A stretch of 12,492 bases of DNA, from positions 1-12,492 of the forward strand of contig CANPXA010000030.1 of NCBI GenBank assembly GCA_947585525.1, read 5' to 3'. Below the pieces are notes generated by a model. It was not told the origin of the DNA. It worked only from the letters and a program-made list of their open reading frames with translations, and did no database searches. This stretch comes from an uncultured Akkermansia sp. Lineage in GTDB: Bacteria; Verrucomicrobiota; Verrucomicrobiia; Verrucomicrobiales; Akkermansiaceae. This document shows positions 1-9,200 of this stretch, one piece after another. Each line of letters starts with the position of its first letter. Position 1 is the stretch's first letter. Both the position numbers and the translations under genes were made by a program.

Positions 1-12
1 AACTCGTAAATA

Positions 13-28
13 GGTGCCGTTAGGCACC
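13..28. repeat. Small perfect stem-loop at the left edge
   Basis: GGTGCC (13-18) and GGCACC (23-28) pair perfectly around a GTTA loop. No T-run follows on either strand, so it is not a typical intrinsic terminator. Just before it, TCGTAAATAGG (4-14) is repeated exactly at 152-162, so the hairpin may belong to a repeat element that continues beyond the left edge. A 10-bp palindrome TCGTTAACGA follows at 50-59. No gene is visible in 1-160. Confidence 0.45.
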
Positions 29-72
29 CAGCGCCGCCCCGCCGCTTTCTCGTTAACGACACGCGTTGCTTA

Positions 73-125
73 AAAATTCCGCTGCGCATTCGCTTCGCCA
101 AATTGCGCCGACGGCGCGGAATTTT
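73..125. repeat. Nested palindromic (REP-like) intergenic element
   Basis: AAAATTCCGC (73-82) and GCGGAATTTT (116-125) form a perfect 10-bp outer stem. Inside it GCGCA (84-88) can pair with TGCGC (104-108), giving a nested foldback. Nested palindromes of about 50 bp in intergenic DNA are typical of REP or small non-autonomous elements. Whether this one is repeated elsewhere in the genome cannot be seen from here. No open reading frame of note crosses it. Confidence 0.45.
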
Positions 126-127
126 CC

Positions 128-159
128 AAATCGTACATCGTAAATCGTACATCGTAAAT
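128..159. repeat. Tandem repeat of a 14-bp unit (2.3 copies)
   Basis: The unit AAATCGTACATCGT occurs at 128-141 and 142-155, followed by a partial AAAT at 156-159. The copies are identical. The tract lies immediately downstream (in the minus-strand sense) of the stem-loop that ends the autotransporter gene. There are no unique spacers and the unit is too short for CRISPR. Short tandem tracts of this kind are common intergenic filler in several gut bacterial genomes; a function is not evident. Confidence 0.7.
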
Positions 160-160
160 A

Positions 161-200
161 GGCTACGGAATCAGCTTCGTCAGAAGCTGATTCTGTAGCC
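161..200 (-). terminator. 18-bp stem-loop spanning the autotransporter stop codon
   Basis: GGCTACGGAATCAGCTTC (161-178) and GAAGCTGATTCTGTAGCC (183-200) pair over 18 bp with a single G-T wobble and a 4-nt loop (179-182). On the minus strand the loop reads TGAC, so the TGA stop codon sits in the tetraloop. The upstream arm encodes the last six residues, GYRISF. The position and stability suggest a 3'-end structure acting in termination or mRNA protection. The sequence after the stem on the minus strand starts TATTTACG, so there is no real U-tract and intrinsic termination is only a possibility. The plus strand lacks a U-tract too. Confidence 0.55.
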
Positions 201-3200
201 CAGGTTTGCGTCGAAGCTGGTTTGGTGTTCGCGCAGTTCCACCGAGCCGTCGATGAACAGACTGCCCGCCTGCGAGCCGAGCGGTATCGTCAGCCCAATT
301 CCTGCCTCGATCCCTATGGCTCCCACCTCCGCGCTCTCCACCTCTCCTCTCGACTTGCTGCCGATCAGCGCGTTGTTCACCGTTCCCGACCGGTCTCCCA
401 GGTCTCCCTTCACCAGCAACCGTCCCTCCAGCACCGAGTAACGGTTCCACGCGTTCTGTCCCACCACCGCCTGCATCCTCGCACCTGCTCCCAGTGTCAC
501 CACCGTGTAATCCATGTCGTCCACCGTCAGCCCGGCGTCGCTGTTCTTCTCCGTGTACCCGTTGATCCCCACGTGCCTCACCTCCACGTTGACCACCGGC
601 TGGATCGCCAGCGTCCCCGCCTTGTTCAGCAGCTTCGTGTAGCCCAACTCATACATCGCTCCCACCGCGTAGCCATCCGTGTCCCCCTTCGTCCTGTAGG
701 TCGCGCTGCCCGCCGTCACCGTGCGCTTCAGCGTGATGTCCGCCAAACCTCCGCTCACCACGAACGTATGCGTCCACGGTCCGCTCGCCGTCTTCACAAA
801 CCCCGTCACGTACGCCGTATCCATGTCTCCCTTGCCCACGTCTGCGCTGTCCGTCTTGAGGTCGCCGTACATCGCCGTGAGCGCCAGCCCCACCGTCGTG
901 CGCGGCGAGACATCCATATCCGCCCCCACCGTGCCGCCCCAGCTGTTGAGCGTGTAGCCCGGGGCGAAGCCATCGGCATCCAGCTTGCGGTACGCGCCCT
1001 CGGCATTGAGCCAGGCGTGCAGGAGCGGGAAGACGTCATAGCTGTCGTAGCGTTGCTCGCTGACCATCGTCGTGCGGTTGCGAATCGCCGTCAACTGGCG
1101 GTGCATATCCTCCGCCATCGCCGGCGCGAGCACCGACGTGGAAGAACCCGCCACCGCTGCGAGAGCCTTCTCCAACCCCGCCTTGTCGCCTCCATCGTAC
1201 AGACCGATGAGCGCGTTGGCCATCCTCGCGTAATCCGATGCCGGGTTTGAGAGTACATCGATGAGCGCACCGAAGCTGTCCTTCTCCTTGAGCGAATCCC
1301 AGACCATCGTGGCACCCGCTTGCGCGTTCTTGCTCATGTTGGGCAGCTCGCGCTCGAATTTGTTCTCCTCCGCCGTCCTGGTGGTGACTGTGATTTCACC
1401 GGTGTCTTCGTTCACTCCCACCTCACGCTCCTTGAGGAAGTTGCCCGCTCCTGTGAACATGACGTGATCTTTGATGGAATCTTGCAGATATTCATCAACG
1501 GTGATACCTGTTCCTATCGTCCCGTTTTCCACGTTGCCATCACTGTTGAAAGTCAGCGTACCCGTGTCGTCCACTCGAGTGATATTTCCGGTCACCGAGC
1601 TCCCGTCAATCGACCTCTCCCCAAAGTCCACCGCCATGCTGCCGTTGCCCAGGTCGATATCACCCAGAGTCAGCCGGTCGCTTCCATCGCCTTTCTTCCT
1701 GCTCACGTCCACAATCAAACTCGCTCCGTCTCCCAGGCTCACATTCCAGGCCGCGCCGTCCACACTCTCCACGTTGTCCAGCGTGAACTTCCTCATGTCC
1801 TCCACCTGCAGCGTGCCGGCATTAAAGGCTCCCTCACTCATCCCCATGGCGCCGGAGAACGAGCCTCCGCCCACCGTCAAGGCGCCGCTCATGCCGCCCG
1901 TCTCCGGATCGGTGGCATCGCCATTGCTCCTGAGTGTGCCGTTGCCATCCAATCGGGTCACGCTGCCTCCACCCTTGCCCACATCCAGCACGGTCTGTTC
2001 ACCATCGAGCTTCACGCCCAGACCTGTAAGCTGCTCATCCTCGCCACGGAGCGTCAGTCCCGCACCGGTCACGTTTCCCTCCTCGTCCATCGTCTCCGCG
2101 AGCGTGAGGGTTCCGCTTCCATCGCCCGTGATGTTCGTGCTTTCCAGCGTGCTCTCCCCGGTGAGGACCAAGTTCGCGCCTTCGTTGATCGCCACCTCGT
2201 TGCCATCACTTGACTCCGCATCTTCCGACTCAATCATCCTACCAATTGTCGTCTCACCGCCACCTCCGAGTTTCAGTCCACGCTTCTCGCCCTCCGCGGC
2301 ATCCGTTCCGTAACTGAACACCAGCTCGTCCAACCTGTTCTCCGCGCCGTTGAGCACGAGCGCACCTTCCGTGAGGATCGTGGCGTTTCCTGCGACGGTG
2401 TAGTTGCCGCCCACAATGAGCGACCCCTTGCCCGATTTTTCAATTTGCACGTTGTAGGACGTGATGCTTCCCGCAAAGAGCGTGTCCTGACCGGTGGCTT
2501 CTTCTTTCATTTCCTCCATGAGACGATCATCATCCACCGGATTCAACGTGTTATCCAAAATCACCTTTCGCTCGATTCCTTCATCTCCGGAATGAAGCGT
2601 CAGAGATGAGCCTGCTCCGCCCACGAGGTTGTGCAGGATGAGGCCACCCGCCTCCTGTTCGGCATTTGTTGCTCCGTTTTCCTCAGTGACCTCCCCGGTG
2701 ATCGTTACAGTCAAGCTCTGTCCATTGTCCAGAACGGTGGCTTTCTTGTCGGCGAGCACACCATATCCGTTCGGATTCTCCGCATCGCCTTCTCCGCCGA
2801 TCGTTGACGAATCGCTCCAACTCGGTTCATCCGTCACAAAATAGACGTCCTTCTCAATGAGCTGACCGGTGAGTACGAGGTCCCCCCCATCGACCGTCAG
2901 ACGATCCAATCCCAAGGAGGACAGCAGCGATGCCATCCCTCCGCTCGTGTACATCAACTCATCCAGCACTCTCTTTTCAATCTCCAGCGTGCCGTCTTTC
3001 AGCACGTGCAGGCGCGTCTCCTCCCCGCCGTTCAGGGCATCTTTGAGTGCCTTGAAGAATGCATTGTTGTTAAAATCAAGCGCCATGCCTTCCGCATTGC
3101 TGACCGTGATCTTCGCGGAGCTTCCCTCATCGCTCTCGATGAGGTAGGTATCCCCGTTAACCGTGCGCCCCGACGACGTAACCGGCCTGTCTGAACTCAT

Positions 3201-6200
3201 GTTCTCTTCGGTGAAAGCGAGCGAGAGTTGTTTGTCTCCCGACGCCTCATAGATTCCGGTGAGACCGGTGAGCTGTCCATGCTGGTTGATCGTAATGCCG
3301 TCCAGACTCGACGCATCCATTCCATTCACATCGACAACGCCGCCATTCTCGCCCATAGCCGCTGTTGTGTCCACATACACCTTGGCGCCACCTTTGGCAG
3401 TGATGCCTCCCTCAGCAGTCAGCTCAACATTTCGTAACGAGATACCGCCCGCTCCCTTCACAGAGGCGCCTGCCCACTTAGCTTGCACCCCCGCCTGCCC
3501 AAGCTCTATTTTTGAATCGGCATCTTGCGCTTCCAAGCCACCGGACGACGTGTTTTCCCCGGTGAGCACGAGCCTGCCCTTGCCCTCCTTCACCACGTCC
3601 GCCGTACCGGATACCACGCCGCTCAGTGTGGTCTCCTCGGAAACAAAATGATAGCTCCCCGCACCGCCTAAGTCGATCATGATGATTTCATCGCTTCCCG
3701 AAAGCGTCCACGTGGCGCCCTCATCCGCCGTGTCCAGCGAACCCCGGTAGTTTGCGAGGCTCCCGGATATCACTCCGCCTGCTCCCTCGGCGGCGGTGAG
3801 CTTGGCATCCTCTTCGGATGCGAGATCTCCCGCCAACTCCACCTGACCGGCCACCTTGGATTCCGTCCCGCTTACGGTGACGCCTCCCCGTCCCACCTTC
3901 ACCGTTGCATCGCTGCCCGTTCCTTCGACCGTACCGCCGGAGAGCGTCAGTTGCGTTCCTTCATCGCCGAATGATCCGCTTTCCTCCCCCTCCAGGGTGG
4001 CGCCGCTACCCACCTCGATGCCCGCCACGGTATTGTTCGACCCGCCCAGCGTGACCTCACCTCCGGTAATCCTCAGCGTACCCGCGCCGGAGACCGCTCC
4101 CGTCAGCACGGTTGAGCCGTCCACCTTCAGCGTCAGACTTCCCTCGTTCACGATAAGCTCACCTCCGTGTTCCGTTCCACTGTCCTGCCAAACCATGGTG
4201 AAGTCACCGCTCCCGCCTTTCTCTACACCGTTCTCCAGACCGACTTTCACGCCTCCCTGGGCTTGCTGCTTAGCATCGCCCCAGCTCAGACCGCTCGTTT
4301 CCACATTCAACCGCAGCATGCCGGAACTTTCCTCGTCCACCTTGTCGTTCAAACCGTCCGCAGCGCCGGCACCGTCTCCAATGGAGAGTTCTCCGCCGTT
4401 GAATTCGATCTTGCCATCGTTGCCCATAGTGACGTTGGCATCCAGGAACAAGTCTCCCTCCAACACAATGCCCTGCTCAAAGGAGCTCTCCACCTGCATG
4501 TTGAGACTCGCTCCTTCCGATACCGTCAACTTCCCGCTCGAGACCAGTCTGTCGGCATCTCCGTCACCCGCGACAAAAGTGTAACTGCCGCTCTTCACCA
4601 TCACATCACCCGGCCTCACCTCTCCCTCAAGAACCACCTCGGTGTTACGTGCCGAATCCGTAAAGATCACGACATCGCCCTCCTTCGGTACATGGCCGTT
4701 CTCCCAGTCTCCGTCGGCAGACCACGTGTTGCCCTCATCACCGCTCCAAACTGAGCCTGATATCTGCGAGAAAGTCAACATACCCGTATCGTCCAAATTC
4801 CACTCCCAGGTGTCCCCTGCCCCCTCTACCTCGATGGTGAAGAAGTCCTGCCATGTCTTGCCTTCGGTTGCGAGAGAACCCCAGAGTGTTGCAAAGCTCT
4901 CAGCATGGAAAAGCCGGTATTCCATCTTGCTTCCGTCCGCATTCCACTCGCCATACCCTTTCAGCGTGATGCCGAGTTTGCCGTTTTCTCCCAAGGTCAA
5001 CCCTGTGAAATCCAAATTTTCGCCCCCCTCAACCATGGTGAGCGTCAGCGAACCACCGCCCGCACTCGCATCCAGTGTCGTCCCCCTCAACGTACCGCTG
5101 CCCACCTCCAGTTTCGCCCCATGGCCCAAGGTCAGCGAGGTGAGGGCGTCGCCCCTGAACTCATTCACCTTGAGTGTTCCGCCTGAAATCTCGAGGTTCA
5201 ATGCAGCTTGCACGACAAAGGCCCCGCTCAACGTACCCCCTTGCGTCAACTCAAGTTTTCCGTCCGCGTTGCCCCATACCTTGAGATTGGCTCCCTCCAC
5301 TTTTCCTACGGTGAGAGCGCCTCCCAACAGAGCAATGCGAGCTCCTCCCGTGTAACTGCCGTCAGGACCGCTCCTGCCGACATAGAGTGTACCCGTCGTT
5401 GAAAACAGGTTGGCTCCGGAACCGTGATGGTACACGCAGAAGGAGTAGCAGTCATTGGTCGAGGAACTCTCCCACGTCGGCGTGTTCAAATGAAGGTCGA
5501 GATCCGTGTACGAGGCGTTCACCTCAGTGGAACCTCCCTTTCCGACGTGCAGACGCACGTGGTCCCCGTCAATGTACAACCCTGTCACGCCATCGAGCAC
5601 GGCCGGCGTCCACAACTCGGCGGTGCCGTGGAGCTGCCCGGACCCCCTCGTACAAGTCAACAGCAGACTCTTCGCCCCGATTGCCTCCCCACCAAGTCCC
5701 ATGACGGTACTGTTGTTGAAATCCAACCACAGGTTGCCATTCATCTCCTCGGCGTTGAACTTGAACTGGCACGCTGCGTAACTCGCCATCTCAACCGTGA
5801 ATTTTTTGTTTCCGGTCAGATTTTTGATGTCGTTCCGCTGAGTCGTTACAACCGGCATCATGTCATCGTAATTCAGCCCGGTATAATCACTGTGTGATAC
5901 TCCCGGCGTGGAGTTCCATGTGAGATACCCCTCCTCGTCGAGTCCGAGATTCTCGTAATTCGCGGACGCTTCCCTTCCATCGACGGTGAATCTGATGTAC
6001 TGCGCCCAATTCACGACATCATCCCAGCCACGAAAGAGCCGCCATCCTCCGCTGCCTGCCTCAGACAACAATGCGCCGGACAGGTCGATCGTGAGCAAGT
6101 TCCCTTCATTCTTTGTGAGTGAACCGCTGCCATCCAGCGTTATCGTGAGCCTGCTGCCGAGGTCGAGCTGAGCCCCTTCTCCCCAGGAAAAGCTTCCCGT

Positions 6201-9200
6201 CAGGGTGAGGCCTTCCCCTCGGGCAATGCTCACCGTCGCATGGTTCCCCAGCGTGAGGGCCGTGAGATTTGCGGTGAGTTCTCCATGAAAGTTCACGACC
6301 GCATGATCACCCAGAACGAGCTTGTGTCCGTTCATCGTTGTCGCTCCAAGAAAGGTAACGCTCCCCTCTGCAACCTTGAAGTTTTTCTGAATATCCGCCG
6401 TCCCCGTGAAGGTGAGGTCTCCGGATCCGGCTTTGCCGTATCCCAGCTCTCCCGCTAAGTCTTGAAGACCGAATTGGTACTCGTTCACGAATTCCGTCCA
6501 GCTCTTTTCTCCTTCCCTGACGAGAAGCACATAGACGGAGGCAGAACCGAAAGCGTAGATGTTGGAGGCAGGCGAATCGGCAATCATGCTGCCCTCGAGA
6601 ATCAGATCTCCGCCTATTTGAAGTTCACCCCATTGCGTCAGCGACAAGTCACCGTGAATATACCCTCCTTTTTCTAAGATTAAATCGCTCGCCGCGCTGT
6701 TATCACCGATCCAACTCAGGGAAGCCAGATCAACCTCTCCCTTTATCGCAACCTTTGTCTCTCCGCTTTGAGCCGTCAATGTGAGGCCCCCACTCGCTTT
6801 CTTCAATCCGGTTTCTAACGTGATATCCTCGTTAATGGCAACGGAAACCTCTTGCTCACCCGCCAACTCAAGCAGGGCTCCGGTGGCTGAATCAACCACG
6901 GAAAGGTTTTTCACCAGGGAAAGAAAGTTCGCAGCATCGCTGAAGGTGTAGATGAGGGTCGAGTCCGACTCCATCTGCACCCCCGACCTCTCCCCAAATG
7001 TCCATGTTCCCCCGACGTTCAGCTGACTGCCCGTCCTCACGAGGACAGATGCGCTCTCGCCAAGAATGACCCCACCCTTAACTTCCACTCCCCCGTCTCC
7101 GCCGATAGCAAGTTTCGTACGTTCCCCCACTCTCAAGGTTCCCTCCACCGTGAGGGAATGACCCGCCGCCGCCACAAACGCCCACGCCTGTCCGCCACCT
7201 TTCACCTCGACGGATGAGGCTCTCACCGTCCCGGAGATGGTCACTTCTTCCCCCGAGCCATCATCAAAGATCGCCTTCGTCTGCCCCTGGTTATCCCACG
7301 CGGAGGCTCCGTCTTCTCCCCATCCCGTGCCACCTCCGGCATTCCATGTGTTTTCTGCACCTTGCGTGTACCATGTCATTTCCGAAGGAATGGGAGTTTC
7401 TCCCCACGTGAGGCGCCCGTTCTCATCAATCTGCAAGTTTGCGTAGCTACCCCCCAGCTCCTGACCGTCCACCTTCAGGATAAAGTAGTCGGAGAGATCG
7501 CTGTCCCAGTCGAAGAGGTCGTAACCGCTCCCAACGGCTGCCAGGAAGGACGACGACAAGTCAAGTGTCAATTGATGACCATCGAACTGACCGCCGTTGA
7601 GCACGGACAGACCGGTGAGGTCGATCCTGAGGCCCGATGATGAACTCGATATCTTCACCGTCGTCCTATCCGTCCATCCCCATGAGCCGCCCACCTTCAC
7701 CGTGTGCGTACCCCCCAGCTCCAACGTTCCCCCATCGAGCGTCAATCCCCCTGCAAAGGTGTAGCCCTCTGCGCTGTCCTGCAGCTTCAATGTGCCACCT
7801 CCCGTCAGTTTGAACGCTTGTGTGATTTCGGCGCCCTCAGTGAAGCTCTTGGTTGCTCCGCCGACCACTTTCAAGCCGACGCCGATGCCTTCGTCGAGCG
7901 TTACCCCGTTTGCGGTTTGGTACAAGGCGAAGAAGTCGCTCAGCGTGGTCGAGTCGCTCCCCCCCGTCCCGGACATCAAAATGTACACGGTCTTACCGAC
8001 GCCTTCTTTCCGCTGAATGGCGCCTCTGCCGGAGCTGGCTAATTCGGTCGCTGAATTGTCATAATCGCAAAAACCTATCTCGCCGACCACCAGGTCCTCT
8101 GCAAGTTTCAGAACATTGGTCTTGTCGGAGTTAGAAAACCTGATGCCTCCCAATTCATTGCCCTTCCCGTCCACCGTCAAGGTCGTATCCATGATGTAGA
8201 GTTCTCCCGCTCCGGTCAACGCCCCGTGAATCTGAGCATTCGCGGATCTCGTGAGACGCAGCACGCCACCCTCAATCCGGACATCGCCCCAAATGGTGAT
8301 CTCTCCCTGGGCAATGCTTTGGTGATGGCTCCCTTTCTTCACCAAGTTGATGCGATGCCCCTCATCGCCCATAGTCAACCCGCCCCAGAGCATCACCTCG
8401 TTCGAACTCTGATCCTCGCAGATGGTGAAATCAATCGCCTGCTCCGCCTCGGAAAGGATGGTGTACTTCGTCCCTGTGTTCGGGTTACTCCCACTCCACG
8501 CACCTCCGGAAATTCCTCTCTTGGTCGTAAAAGACCCGCCGAGTTTCAATTGAGAATTCGCGTTGAGGTTGAGCTCTCCTCCTATGCTTCCTCCTTCCTT
8601 CAAGGTCATCTCCCCCGCCAGGTTGACCCTCACGGCAAGCCCTCCCGTTCCCGCCTGCGTCAGGCTCTTGAGGATGCCTCCTTGAGTAAACGCAAGTGTG
8701 ATATCCCCACTGCCGTCTATGATGAGGGCGCCCTCTTCTCCGCTGACTCTCTCGATCGTTGCGTTGCCTCCGAGTTTCAGGGTACCCCCTGCTTCAGTTA
8801 CAGCCAAGTTCTTGATCGTGGCGGCAGGCAGGTTGAGCTGTCCCCCCGCAAGCTGCAATGTTCCGTCGCCGGAATAGCTGCCACCCACCTCAAGAGTGAC
8901 GTTGCTTCCGATCGACAGGGTCGCGCCGGCTCCGACGTCCAGTGCCCCTGTCACAGTGGCGGTTTGAGCTCCGCTCGCCGTGAAGTTGTAGATTGCTGAG
9001 CCGGTGATGGACAGGGAATTCATTGTCGCGCCCTCGGCAACGGTTACCGCAACGCTTCCTTCCTGCGCCTCGAGATGGACGTTCTTTTCTCCGATCCAAC
9101 TCTCGTTTCCGCTCGTGCCGGGAGAAGTACTCCATGCGCTGCCTCCCTCCCCCAGCGTCAACTCATGGTGACTGCCCGCCCCTTGCCCCCAGTAGAGGTC

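Noticed and set aside
128..159. CRISPR-like direct repeats
   Set aside because: The 14-bp units abut without spacers; this is a simple tandem repeat.
222..1250. Long plus-strand open frame (342 codons) opposite the barrel-coding region
   Set aside because: Its product is extremely rich in R, H and V without domain features. It is the antisense shadow of GC-rich barrel codons; the minus-strand frame gives a clear outer-membrane barrel.
1320..2313. Overlapping plus-strand open frames opposite the C-terminal passenger
   Set aside because: They are low-complexity (S/P/V or H/R rich) complements of G/T/S-rich passenger codons, in two frames at once, with no start context.
5148..5156. RGD tripeptide (residues 2221-2223) as an integrin-binding motif
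   Set aside because: A three-residue motif is readily found by chance in 3,878 residues, and nothing around it supports function.
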